From the NCBI GenBank assembly GCA_936450465.1, contig OW388291.1, positions 87,038,693-87,102,692 of the forward strand: DNA of 64,000 nt, read 5' to 3'. The stretch comes from Gibbula magus. Its lineage: Eukaryota; Mollusca; Gastropoda; Trochida; Trochidae. This document shows, one piece after another, positions 1-11,075 of the stretch (position 1 is its first letter; every line of letters begins with the position of its first letter). The position numbers and the translations under genes are program-made. The notes beneath the pieces are model-generated. The model was not told the origin of the DNA. It searched no databases and worked only from the letters and a program-made list of their open reading frames with translations.

Positions 1-282
1 TTTCATTCATATTGTCTGAAGAAATCTAGATTTGTTCTCTAAACGTACACAGGGGAGAGAATTAGACCTGTGGGGAAAATAACAGTTTCTGTTGAAATGG
101 ATGGTTCTAAAGCTGATTTAGACTTTACCGTAGTTGACATGGGAGGTCCAACTTTATTCGGGAGAGACTGGATAAGAGATTTGAAGTTGAATGGGTTATA
201 CATTCAGCCTGTTGAAATTGATAGCATTTCTACTGCAAGTGTAACTGATACAATCAATTCATTGTTTGATGAAGCATTCTGA
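1..282 (+). pseudogene. Retropepsin (aspartic protease) C-terminal fragment of the Gypsy pol
   Basis: Frame 1 shows the hallmarks of the end of a Gypsy retropepsin: a TYTGE block at about 43-57 and a GPTLFGRDW block at about 145-171. The catalytic D-T/S-G would lie upstream, outside the window. A TAA at 40-42 interrupts the frame just before TYTGE, and a TGA at 280-282 ends it. The RT continues one frame over, from about 266. The methionine at 70 is internal, not a start. This is a remnant; in an intact element the enzyme would cut the Gag-Pol polyprotein. Confidence 0.75.
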
Positions 283-1651
283 GATTTTTCAGACTGGTAT
301 TGGTACTTTAAAGTTGACACAGGCGAAGCTCAGACTGAAGGACAACGCTGTACCCAAGTTCTGCAAGCCGAGACAATTGCCGTATACTTTACGTCCGAAA
401 GTGGAAGTAGAGTTGGAACGCCTGGAAGCTGAATGTATACTATCTCGGGTGAACACCAGCGAGTGGACAACTCTGATTGTCCCGGTTGTCAAGAAAACAG
501 GTGAAGTACGCATTTGTGGAGATTTTAAGGTGACTGTGAATCCTCAATTGGTGATTGATAAGCACCCGATGCCGAGGATAGAAGATATTTGTTCAAACCT
601 AGAAGGGGGTGAAAAATTCACAAAGATAGACTTGAAACATGCCTATTTACAAATGGAAGTTGCCAATTCAAGAGAACTGTTGACTATTAATACGCATGAG
701 GGATTGTTTCAGTACAACCGCATGGTATTTGGAATAGCTTCGGCTCCAGCTATTTGGCAAAGGGAAATTGAGCAGATCTTACAGGGTATTCCTATGACAC
801 AAGTGATATTGGATGACATGATTATTTCGGGCAGAAATGATGACCACTTGCGGAATCTAGGTGCTGTGCTGATGAGACTGGAGGAGAATGGACTGAGATT
901 GAACAGGGAGAAATGCAGATTCTTCCAGGACCAGATAGAGTACTGCGGGCACGTGATAGACAAGAACGGTCTACACAAGGCGCCGGAGAAGGTCAAAGCT
1001 ATTGCTGATGTTCCACGTCCAGAAAATGTCTCACAGGTCAGATCGTATCTAGGTTTAGTGAACTATTACCACAAATTTATTCCAAATTTGTCAAGCATAG
1101 TGCACCCTTTGAACAATCTACTTGAGCGTTCTAAGACGTTTGAGTGGTCAGACAAGTGTGAGAAGGCATTTGTACGTTCCAAGGAACTGATTCTGTCTGA
1201 AAGAGTGTTAGTACACTATGATCCAGAGAAACCACTACGTGTTGCGTCAGACGCCTCGCCATACGGAATTGGTGCAGTTCTGTCTCACGTGTATCCTGAC
1301 AATAGTGAAAGGCCTATTGCTTTTGCTTCACGTTCATTGACTAAGTCTGAAAGAAACTATTCTCAAATTGATAAAGAAGCATTGAGTATTGTGTGGGCAG
1401 TAAAGAAGTTTCACACATATTTGTATGGACGCAAGTTCATCCTTGTTACTGATCATCAGCCTTTAATATCTATTTTCTCTCCAGAGAAGTCTCTTCCAGT
1501 GATGTCAGCAGCGAGACTTCAGAGATATGCTGTGTTCCTGGCCGGTCATCAGTACAACATCGAGTACAAGAGCACAGGACGACACGGTAACGCCGACGCC
1601 CTGTCACGTCTTCCCCTGCAGACTCTAGTCGCCGACAGAGAAGACAGTTGA
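266..1651 (+). pseudogene. Reverse transcriptase-RNase H of the Gypsy element
   Basis: 461 open codons. The RT domain spans about residues 30-230, with the first catalytic Asp in IDLKHAY (D122) and the palm motif at 181-184. The palm motif reads ILDD instead of the usual Y-x-DD: both aspartates are kept but the tyrosine is replaced by isoleucine. The thumb/connection block with YLGLVNYYHKF follows (261-271). RNase H spans about 320-450 with its acidic residues present: D329 (SDAS), E371 (KEAL), D396 (TDHQ), D444 (NADALSR). The frame ends in TGA at 1649-1651, where the chain should continue into the integrase linker. The methionine at 266 is not a natural start because this is the interior of pol. 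The domain is well preserved, so the insertion is not ancient, but the element is interrupted. Confidence 0.9.
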
Positions 1652-1652
1652 C

Positions 1653-1775
1653 GTCATGTTCATGTCACAAGTTGAACACCTACCCGTCACTGCGGATCAA
1701 GTAAGGAACCAGACCCGAAGAGATCCGTGCCTTTCTCAAGTACTCAACTTCACTCAGAATGGTTGGAGTGAAACG
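1653..1775 (+). pseudogene. Frameshifted linker between RNase H and integrase
   Basis: In frame 3 this stretch is open and reads as the usual hydrophilic Gypsy linker, with VEHLPVTADQVR near the start and NGWS near the end. Upstream RNase H and downstream integrase are both in frame 2. The linker is therefore bounded by two compensating indels, near 1640-1655 and 1755-1780. No catalytic residues are expected here. Confidence 0.65.
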
Positions 1776-3001
1776 TGTCTGATGAACTGAAACCATACTT
1801 CATTCGGAGACATGAACTTTCAGTATCCCATGGTTGTTTGATGTGGGGAATGCGAGTAGTAATCCCGACGTATTTCCAGGAAAGATATATTGCTCAACTC
1901 CATGAGGGACATCTCGGCGTGGTGAGGATGAAGGCTTTAGCTCGAAGCTACATCTGGTGGCCACGAATAGACAACGACGTCGAGAAGATGAAGTCATGTC
2001 GAGGCTGTCGACAGACAAAGAAAATGCCGTCAGCAGCGCCGCTACATCCGTGGTCATGGCCGACTACTGCGTGGCAACGTATCTATATAGACTTTGCAGG
2101 GCCGTTCATGGGTCGCATGTTCTTTGTGGTCGTTGACGCACACTCAAAATGGCCAGAAGTGGTGGTTATGAAATCATCTACAGCTGAGAAGACAATTGAA
2201 GCTCTCCGTGACATCTTCAGTCGGAATGGTATTCCTGATCAGATCGTCAGTGATAACGGTCCTCAGTTTACGTCAGAAGAGTTCAGAAATTTCACCAAGG
2301 TGAATGGAATCAAGCAGACATTTTCAGCACCATACCATCCTTCCACAAATGGTTTAGCTGAACGGTTTGTGCAATCCTTGAAAAATAGTTTGAGGGCTGA
2401 AAAGAAACCCATGTCAATTCATCATAAGGTTGCCAACTTCCTGCTTGCTTATCGTAATTCACCTCATGCTACTACTGGTGAAACTCCGTCTATTCTCATG
2501 CATGGTAGAAGATTGAAGACGAGGCTTGATCTCCTGAAACCAGATATTCAATGTCAAGTCCAGAAGAAGCAATTGTCATTGATGGTTCGAGACAACGTTC
2601 GTGTTCTGCAGTCTGGTCAGCGTGTTCTTCTTCGTTCTTATCGGGAAGGAGAGAAGTGCTTATCAGGAAAAATTCTTGAGCAAGCTGGGCAAGTGTCTTA
2701 TAAGGTTCAGTGTGATGATGGTTCAATCAGAAGAAAGCATATTGATCAGCTTCTTGATAACCCGAGTGTAAATGTGCAACCTAGTGTAAATGTGCAACCT
2801 AGTGTAAATGTGCAACCTAGTGTAAATGTGCAACCTAGTGTAAATGTGCGCGGTTACAATGCTGATCAAAGTGTCAGTGTGAAAGGTGGAAATGCACCAC
2901 TCTCAGATAAAGTAGAATTTGAGAATCCTGTGACGCCGCCTGAGGGTCAGCGTTATCCCACGAGAGAACGACGTCCGCCCGAGAGATTGAATTATGACTG
3001 A
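1775..3001 (+). pseudogene. Integrase of the Gypsy element
   Basis: 408 open codons. An N-terminal HHCC zinc finger is visible (His in LHEGH at about 43-46, CRGC at 75-78). The DDE core has D106 (YIDFAGP), D160 (SDNGPQF) and E196 (GLAERF), spaced as DD35E. A basic C-terminal tail ends in RRPPERLNYD before the TGA at 2999-3001. The enzyme would insert the cDNA copy into the host genome. Between about residues 330 and 360 the tail contains five copies of a PSVNVQ-type hexapeptide encoded by an 18-bp tandem repeat. The chain is separated from RT-RNase H by frame changes, so this copy is listed as broken although its own catalytic residues are intact. Confidence 0.9.
2762..2850 (+). repeat. 18-bp in-frame minisatellite in the integrase tail
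   Basis: Near-perfect 18-bp units (AGTGTAAATGTGCAACCT), about five copies, preserve the reading frame and encode the repeated PSVNVQ block. Near identity of the units implies recent expansion. Confidence 0.9.
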
Positions 3002-3244
3002 TTTCGGAAGAAAACCAAACACAAATGACTGTTTGGTGGTTAAATGTATTTTTTTTAAATTGATGCATTTAACACTAGTGTATAAAAGTTCTGTTGGTAT
3101 AAGGTATTTTTCTATTGGATGGATTTTAATCAAATGTCTTAAAGAATATTAATTCAAATCCGATTAATTTGAATTTAAAAGAATGTTCTTTAATGTGAGG
3201 GATTTCGGTATTGATTATTACTGGGTAGTAGTTAATAACTAGTC

Positions 3245-3252
3245 GGAAGGAA
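3245..3252 (+). other. Polypurine tract next to the 3' LTR
   Basis: GGAAGGAA lies immediately 5' of the TGTTA start of the proposed LTR, the position where the plus-strand primer lies in Gypsy elements. Confidence 0.65.
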
Positions 3253-3841
3253 TGTTATGTATTGAAGTTTAGCGGTATGCTGATAACCGACAAGAGTTAT
3301 CCGCCCCTGATGTGACGTGCATGTACGTGTGTAAACCCGAATAAATTATTCACGTTCCAGCCACCGCCGTGTCATGTCACTTGGAAGTGCCCTGACTAGA
3401 TATAGGCCTGAACCCAAACACGCACACTTACAGTAACAGATCAGGAAATTGTCTAACAATAGATTGTACATTCCGAAGATGGTGCCTCAGTTCAGGTCAC
3501 GGTACTTCTGTTTTTCATTGGTTGTCTTCAGCCACCAGCATACTGCACGTACTAGACTGTTCTCTATGTTGGCCTGCTGCTTGGCCAGGAACGTGATCAT
3601 TTAAACATGCTCGGGTGAGACTTGCCAATTGTTCGCTTCGCTCTGATGGTTATTCGTCTTGGGCCAACTTCCTCAAAGTGGTTCCATTGCGATCTGTGGA
3701 GATCACCATCCACCCAGAATGAATACTGTAATGTTTCTTCGCAATATATATTCTTATTTAGTTGACATATGTTCACTTCATAAATAATGTTCAGTAAATC
3801 TCAGTTTGCGATATGTTCAATCAACCACTAACGTTGTAACA
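3253..3841 (+). repeat. 3' LTR of the Gypsy element
   Basis: Begins TGTTATGTAT directly after the polypurine tract and can end at TAACA (3837-3841), giving 5-bp inverted termini TGTTA/TAACA and a length of 589 bp. An AATAAA lies near 3341, as expected for an LTR poly(A) signal. The 5' LTR is outside the window, so the right boundary cannot be confirmed by comparison; an end at 3844 is also possible. Confidence 0.6.
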
Positions 3842-4001
3842 ACATCGCTTTGGAGATTTCCCGCGTACTAAAGCGATATCCAAACTTCAAAGCCTACGGC
3901 ATCACGACCTACTGAGACTTTTGGGCGATACCATTATAGGCAGTATAGTGTTGTGACGTCACTGGAGGTTTGAATTTGGATATATTTGTGTGCATATACA
4001 T

Positions 4002-4051
<50 letters not shown>

Positions 4052-4088
4052 TTTCTGATAACCACCAGCCTGGAGCCAGCCACGTGTA
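3842..4088. other. Spacer with (CA)/(TA) microsatellite
   Basis: No gene seen. A short CA run at about 4002-4010 is followed by a (TA)18 run at 4011-4046. The flanking sequence is unique within the window. Confidence 0.8.
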
Positions 4089-5249
4089 CTATAACTTCGA
4101 CTCTTAGTACATACAGATTAGCGCGCTGGTGTCCAGTCATTGTTCCACTAACCTGGATCTTTCATAGTATGGACATGCTCCAGATATCGTCTTTATACTC
4201 TCATAGTTTAAGGAATATATTGTTAGTCGTTGTCGATTGACATTTGAATGGAATAGATTCGTTGTGTGGGCGTCGGAAGGCTTTCATTGATAGTTATTAC
4301 CACATTTATTATTCTATACGTAGATAGTGTCGACAATAGAATGATATCATTTCATTTAGTAATTTAGCACTCAGGCTCGACGGGCCTACGCCCATTTTTT
4401 TTAGGGATGCAGAGTTCCTATATCATTGACCTACATCTATTTCATCAAAATATTGATTATTTTACAATTTAAAAATCAGTTTTAACAGTTTAAAAACTGA
4501 AATTCATAGTTAAACCTTTGATGGGAATGTGCAGCTGTCCACTACTGGAAAGTAATACGAGAGAACAGCATGACGACTCAAGTGTAATTTACCTCACACA
4601 TACTGTTGCTCAACCATTAAATAATCCACCTGTCCTTTGTATAATTACTTCATTTTAAGATGATATTGTAATGTTGTTTTCTAACTTGAAATCGAATGAG
4701 AGAATTGACGAAGAAGAGGTAAGGACTTACCATGTTTACAGTGCGCAGAGCGGTGCTCACAGAAGCTATATAGAGATTGTTCACCAATCTTAATTCATTC
4801 CTGTGGATTAACAATGGGGAACCCTGATACTAAACTGCGTCATAGGTGGCGCTGCGGAATTTCCGTCCTTGTTGATAGCTCTGTATGTTGCTCTTTACCG
4901 TCAAAACCCTTGACCGACAGCGACGTGTTGCGTGATGCAGCCACATACTTTGTCAATGAAATTATTTTAGCTGAACATTCCAGTTGTATCGGCTCAAAAA
5001 GATAATAAAAAAAAAATAAAAAAAGTATCTTTACAATGAATACGTTTGTCATTAAATATTTTAAATCGCGGGCACGAATGTTCCGAACCCGGAAGTAAAC
5101 ATATTCACGTTTGCATTGACCGTCAGTCATTTTCGATGCGGTGAAATTGTTATATTTTAACTATTTTTAATTTATGATTTGGGAATTTTAGAATTGCCAC
5201 TTTATGAAATTGAAGCCGAGTTTGGAAAAGGATATACATGATGTTTACT

Positions 5250-5413
5250 ATAACATGGTTATATTTGGGATAACACTACCTTCAATAGTACAAATTCTTG
5301 TACTTTTTCGGGCCGAGTCCCATGCGGGATTCGAACCCACGCCCTCAGAGTAAGGCAACTATCGCCAGCATTGACTGTACCAACAGCTTACCACACGACC
5401 ATTTCGCCTCGAC
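5250..5413 (-). mobile_element. tRNA-derived SINE, copy 1
   Basis: On the minus strand a tRNA-like head has an A-box-like TGGTCGTGTGGTAAG and a clear B box GGTTCGAATCC, with a long variable region between them. A shared body with GTACAAGAATTTGTAC and a tail ending in ATAACCATG follow. Almost the same sequence recurs at 13824-13985, and a deleted version at 28707-28764. Multiple copies and the non-tRNA tail argue for a SINE, not a functional tRNA gene. It sits inside the 4816-8359 element. Confidence 0.65.
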
Positions 5414-8040
5414 GTTTACTAATAATTTATATTGATCAATACAGTCATGTTGATATTCTATCCGTATGTTTAGTAATTTTAATTTCTGGTGTTCTTTTAC
5501 TTGAAACTTAATCTAGATCTAGCAAATAAATGTCTTAATTTTAAATTCTTACGTCAAATTAAGGTCCAGTAAAAATATGTAAATTAAGCAAATGATTTTT
5601 AAAACGTGAAACTAATTCATTGATTTTTTCCTCCATCAGAAAATGTCTTTTTTAAAGCTAATAATGCAATTAATTATAATAACAATTTATACAGGACAGC
5701 CAGGGTATGCCATCCATTTTTTCTGTTGAAAGATTCAAAATTATTTATCAACCCTAATGTTGGTGAATCCAAAAATATGGAGCCACTAACAATACATGCA
5801 TATTTATTAAATTATGCATAATAATTCAAATCATGAGTTTTCATATTGTGAGATATAAGTGAGTCATTGCAAATCCCAATCCTACCTTGAGAACTGGAAA
5901 TTTTGTGGTAAAATTAATTCAAATAAAAGTATTGGCCATAATTGAAATGTGTTAGTTCTAGAATTTCTCCTGCTTTGTTTTTTTAATGTTATGTATTTTA
6001 TAGTTCTGTTATGGCCCACACTAAATATTAAATCTTAATTGTAGAGACTTTGTGAGTTTGAATGTTTATTAGAGTCTTGTTAAACATGCACAACACAAGA
6101 CAGTGAAATATTTTCTTGGCCATGACTTGAGCTGATGATGTAATGCACCAACACATGTGAATAATTTTAAAGGTTAGTCAAAGTAAGGTAGAGGTGTGCT
6201 CAATATTATTTTTTCATTAAACTGAAAACTTTCATAAAATTAGGCAGATCATTTGCATGCTTTATTTAAAGTATTTGACTACAATGTGGTGAAGTAATTA
6301 ATTCAAAGTGATTAATTTAAAATCAAGTCACATGAGTCACACTATTTATTTAGTGCAATCATTGGTGTAAGATAATAACACGTTTAAATCTATGCTTTTT
6401 ATAATCACATTGGCAGTGTTGTTCCTGGACGCTCAGCTGTGGGGTCATTTTAGTCAATTCAAATTTTAAGGGACACCAAGCCAAAATAGTAAGCAAATTT
6501 CCCCAGGACCCCCTGGAACAACACTGGGGTGGAACAAACAATATACTATAGTATGTATGTATATGGATAATATGAATATTCTTCTAATTGGAAAAAATAG
6601 TGAATGACACCGACACCAACACTTATTGTTATTTGTTAACTTTACAGTGAAATAAATGTTACAGTTGATTTAGAGAAATGAATTTCCAATTTTTATCAGC
6701 CAACGTTGGTATTATTTTGATCAATACAAAGGGAGATTATAGACAATGAAACAAAGACATCTTGTTATTTGATTTTATTATCTGCAAGACATGTTTCACA
6801 AGAGTGATCTTTGTTTCTCTCCATATTCTGCTGCTACAGGAAGCTGTCTGTAGATTGAAATTGGATCTGAAACAAAATACAATTATTTGTACTACCTGTT
6901 GTTTCTTTAGGGGAAGAAAAGTTCATGCCACATCTATACAATAGAATTACAAACTTATTTGTAATTCAAAATAACACGCAGATAATTGTTGTTTTCATGT
7001 CAGTTCCCCCAAAATAATTAAATTCATTTTAATATTCTAATTTACTAATTTTTTAATTTGTTACAAATTGTATATTTTTGTTTGTCTTGAGAGTGACAGT
7101 TCATAAAAACCCCACTCATAAATATAACCTACATGTGAAGACATAACTGGGCAAAAGTATGGAAGTCCTAATAATCTCCTACAAAAGTTCTACTATATAG
7201 TATCAAACAGGCCAAAATTCAGAAAACATATACCTCCTTGATCAGTTAATGACAAATAATGAATGGATAATTAACCAATTTAACAAGTAAAGTGCTTGTC
7301 GAAGTGGTTTATCACCCCTGCATTCATATACAATTACAATGCAGCAGATACACAAATAAAAATAGTTTGATATGTTATTTGATAACAGTTTGCAGAGAAA
7401 ACTTTCACAGAATATTGTCAAAAAATCTTAATTAAATATTTTCAGGAAATTCAAGAAAATATTCCATTACTGTCAAAATATTCATTGCTATGGTTTATAA
7501 ATTATGATCAATGAAAAATAAAAATGTGGTCTCTTTTGTATGTAAATGTAATTGTTTGTTTTGAATAAATTATCTAAAATGCCTCTCAAAGAAACTTCTG
7601 TGTACATATACAAGAGCTTCTATAAATTAAAGAGGTCGGAATTTTTTGGCATTATATTTTTTAAAGGGATATAAAATTGTAATAATTTCAGTTACATTTT
7701 CTATAGACATTTAACTGTTATTTTATTTGTGAACAATGGTGTGAACTGCCAAATAGACACACTTGTATTTGCTAATTATAATTTGATTAATCTGGTTTTG
7801 AAATAAAATGTAATTTTAAGCTAAAAAGGGTTTCCTATTATAAGGCTGAGATCAATATATAAATATCAACAAAATACGTAGTGGAATTCTACAGTAGTGT
7901 CTAGAGAATACTGGTTTACACATAAATATTTCATATGTAAAACTCACGTTAATTTTCTATGATTTTTTTTAAGTGAGTTAATTTAGGAAACTATAAAGGA
8001 TATGATTTCGACTGTCATACAAATGCTATTGATACGTGGT
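5414..8040. other. Interior of the TIR element, no genes recognised
   Basis: Very AT-rich, stop-dense sequence in all frames. No recognisable protein, RNA or repeat beyond short A/T runs. Confidence 0.6.
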
Positions 8041-9732
8041 ATTTTCATCCGTAACTAGCGCACTAGACAACAGTCAACAGCACTTCTGACGAGTTTCCGT
8101 GCATTTCGATCGGCCTATCGTTGCGTTTTCCTACGTTTTGAACATAATTACTGCTCTACAGTTTTACTTAAGTAACTTAAATATTTTATTACCATACCTG
8201 ATTTCGTTGTCATGTGGTTTTTTTCTCCTGAACCCTTGTTATTCTTGAATTTTCGCCGGTCAAAACTTCGCTGGCAATGCCATTTTGTTTACGTTAGTGA
8301 TACTTCCGGGACGGATATTCCGACGCGCCACCTGGCGGATTAGTACGTCACGGTTCCCCATTAGAATCACAATGTGCCCATGCACTGAGCCGTCTGTTGG
8401 CGATGGGGCGACAACTCTTGACGTACCGAACTTTATGTAATTGTGATTGGACGAAAATGTTCATCTTCCACTTCACAATCAGTGCTGGTGTATTGCATGT
8501 CACCCTCTACCAGTCTTGATGTACTGCATTTCACTGAACTATACTCCACTTAATCGACTCTACTCGCTACTGAAAGTCATGCCTGAAAATACTAATAAGG
8601 TCTTTAAGAGAGAGTCTGGAAGACTTATTGTTATTACCCGATTCGTTATTTTCATCCACACTTTTTCGTTCACCGATTCCGATTTTTACGAAACTTTCAC
8701 GGATTGAAGAACTCATGACAAATTCATTAGGATTAGACGTTGTGTTTAAGCGCATTTATGATATCTGTCCTCATTATATGTTCAGTTCTAAATTTCGGAT
8801 ATTAACATGGGAACAATTTTCCAAATTCACCTATAGAGAGACAATGACAATGAGAGCAAAAAAGGAAAATCTTGGCGAATTCGTAGGTCATGTGGTTTAG
8901 GTGTCATATTGATTTTAAACAATTTTTCAAATTTCCCGACCCCATGCACCTTTGACAATATACTCCTTGACACTTGCAACTCGAAGCATGATGTTGTTTT
9001 CTATTAGCGAACTCAAACACGTTTTACACAATAGCCTTTCGGGTATCTTTTTCAAGTGTCAGTAACTCCAACACCCAGACTCACATTATTGCATTTTTTT
9101 CAGTGCTACTAGACAAATATACTGTCAATAATAAAATCCCTAATACTGGGTATTCAATGCTAGGTGTCGATGGAAGATTTAATTTTTTAGCCAGGCCAGA
9201 AGGACATATGACATGGGCGTCTGTAAACTTTTAAAATTTTTGACTTCTTCTTCAGAACTGCTGCATCCTCAAACCGGTACATAGCACCTAGGGGATCAAA
9301 ATCTGTTCATTAGATAGTGACAGATATAAAATATAACATCTTTCGGTTCGAATCTTATTTCTATGAGAAAGGTTTATCCATACAGGATGTACTCCATGAC
9401 AATATTTCTGTCTCACACCAGACGAATGTGAATATCCTACAGTCTGTTCATCAATTTATTATTGCATCAAAACGATTTGATTCATGAAATTATAATTGTC
9501 TGTGAAGTGTTTAAACTTACCATGAAACACATTCATTTTATTTCTTACAATGTTTTGCGCAAACATCATGTATAAATGTGAACCATACATGTATTGTGGA
9601 GCGGCATTTATATAAGCCATCTAGGCTTGTTTTCCAATCCATTTCTTCTTGAATAAAATACATTTAAACCATATATAGAAACTGTTTATAAATGGGGTGT
9701 TCTCGTCCAGCTCAAAATTGGAATTCAAGTTC

Positions 9733-10257
9733 AATGTGCCTTTTCTGTAAAGATGGCATTTGTGATATTGATCATTTATTAAGGAGTGCTCACATATAAA
9801 CTCTCTTTGGAAAGATATCCAACAGTGGATAAATTCAAATGCACATTTAAAAATAATATTCACCAAGAAAACTATTTTACTTGGATATCTAGCCAAAAAC
9901 AATGACCCTCTAAATGTAATTATTCTTGTAACCAAGAAACTTATCTTGAATTGTCATAATAAAAACTCTAATCTCACTATGGATAGAATCCAAAGAGAGT
10001 TATCACACTATTATGATATAACAAAGGCTATAGCTTATTCCTCATGTCAGCACGACAAATTTGTGAAATTGTTGCCACCACTTATTTACGTAATGTTTTG
10101 TTACATAATACTTTACCTTATGTCCATCCGAATCTTTCTAACAAATGTTTTGTATCAAATGTACCCTGTACCCAATCTGTGAAACCAACGAAGAGTGTAT
10201 ATTTGTAAACCTGTGTATCAAAAAAATGTGGAATAAAATGAGAAAAAAAAAGAAAAA
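9733..10257 (+). mobile_element. 5'-truncated LINE 3' end (RT C-terminus)
   Basis: Present in copy A, absent from copy B. Flanked by AAGTTC at 9727-9732 and 10258-10263, while copy B has a single AAGTTC at the matching place (about 24028-24033), a clean empty site. Broken frames read as the C-terminal part of an L1/Tx1-like ORF2: a CLFC...H zinc-knuckle-like block near 9735-9790 and, frame-shifted, an ILLGYLAKN block near 9855-9890 followed by charged residues. The 3' end is an A-rich tail (about 10228-10259). Several stops make it a dead copy. Confidence 0.75.
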
Positions 10258-10263
10258 AAGTTC

Positions 10264-11070
10264 TGATTTGGTGGTTCAAGGGATAAGGGCTGGGGGATTA
10301 TAGTCTATTCTAACTGTGGGTGAGCTTTGTTCACTGTCAGTTTACTTTGAGGGCGTTCAGTTCATTGTCAAACTGATGACGAGTGAACTGATTTTGAGTT
10401 CTTCATTATCGTATTATTTTATTTGATATACAATATAAATGGATACAAAATTCAAGAATCAGCTGTCACCATGGGTAATGCACATGAGAAGAGTAGAATA
10501 CGTAGATGACGGTTTATTCAGGGACCACGGGCCCATCATACAGTGTACATGACATGACCAGGCAAAGAAAGTAAACACCTCAGTTGGATTTATCATATTA
10601 TGATTTTCAATTACAAATATCTTGTGTTTTCGACGTCGTACTCCAAAAAAGTGTAGGCCTTCAGTCAAAAGAAGAACAAAAGAAATTTTAAATTTAAAAA
10701 TTCTTCAAAAGATATTTTGGGTAAATGACAACTGTTCGTCGAAACATGGCTCCCCAGAGAGTATAACCTTGACGTTGGTTGAGAGCTGACAGGAGTTTCG
10801 TCTCCTGGCAGGGTTACCAAAGCCAGACAGGTCAAGCGGTAGAGGCCAGATTAATAGCACTCGCTTCCCCTCTAGAATGGGGATTTGGATTGAGCAAACA
10901 ACCCGATCCTTGTTTTCTATTACACCAACTTCTAGAATGCCTCTCAAACAGCTGTAAAAACAAACTTGTTACAGAAACTGCAACAATAATATCTGAAAAC
11001 TACATGGTTGAGGAAGAGTTCTCTCTAAAAGAGCCTATGAAGCGTGCTGGTGAAAGCCTTCAGGAAGCCA
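10264..11070. other. Shared non-coding part of copies A and B
   Basis: Matches 24034-24770 in copy B with indels. No gene recognised; the last 300 bases may be the 5' region of the following LINE. Confidence 0.5.
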
Positions 11071-11075
11071 GTGCG

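Larger units (their letters stand above)
1..3841 (+). mobile_element. Degraded Ty3/Gypsy LTR retrotransposon (Mag-like), 5' part outside window
   Basis: Domain order is protease tail, reverse transcriptase, RNase H, integrase, polypurine tract, 3' LTR, which is the Ty3/Gypsy order. The gag region and 5' LTR lie before position 1. The pol reading frame is broken by an in-frame stop at 40-42, a frame change near 265-283, and a pair of compensating frame changes near 1640-1655 and 1755-1780. The copy is therefore not expected to make a full polyprotein. Assignment to the Mag lineage rests on general resemblance of the RT and integrase and is tentative. Confidence 0.9.
4816..8359. mobile_element. 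3.5-kb non-coding TIR DNA transposon inserted in copy A
   Basis: Starts GGGGAACCCTGA and ends with the inverse of GGGGAACCGTGA. The imperfect terminal inverted repeats run about 50 bp and both contain AGGTGGCGC, GGAAT and TCCGTCC blocks. A subterminal CCCGGAAGT block is also inverted near both ends (about 5088 and 8310). Copy B is continuous across this point (about 22845-22855), giving an empty site. Flanks read AAT / ATT, so a 2-bp AT target duplication is possible but not certain. The interior is AT-rich with no transposase-like ORF, so it is non-autonomous; superfamily not assigned. Confidence 0.75.

Noticed and set aside
5318..5412. Functional tRNA gene
   Set aside because: B box is good, but the sequence is repeated with a common non-tRNA tail, so a SINE is more likely.
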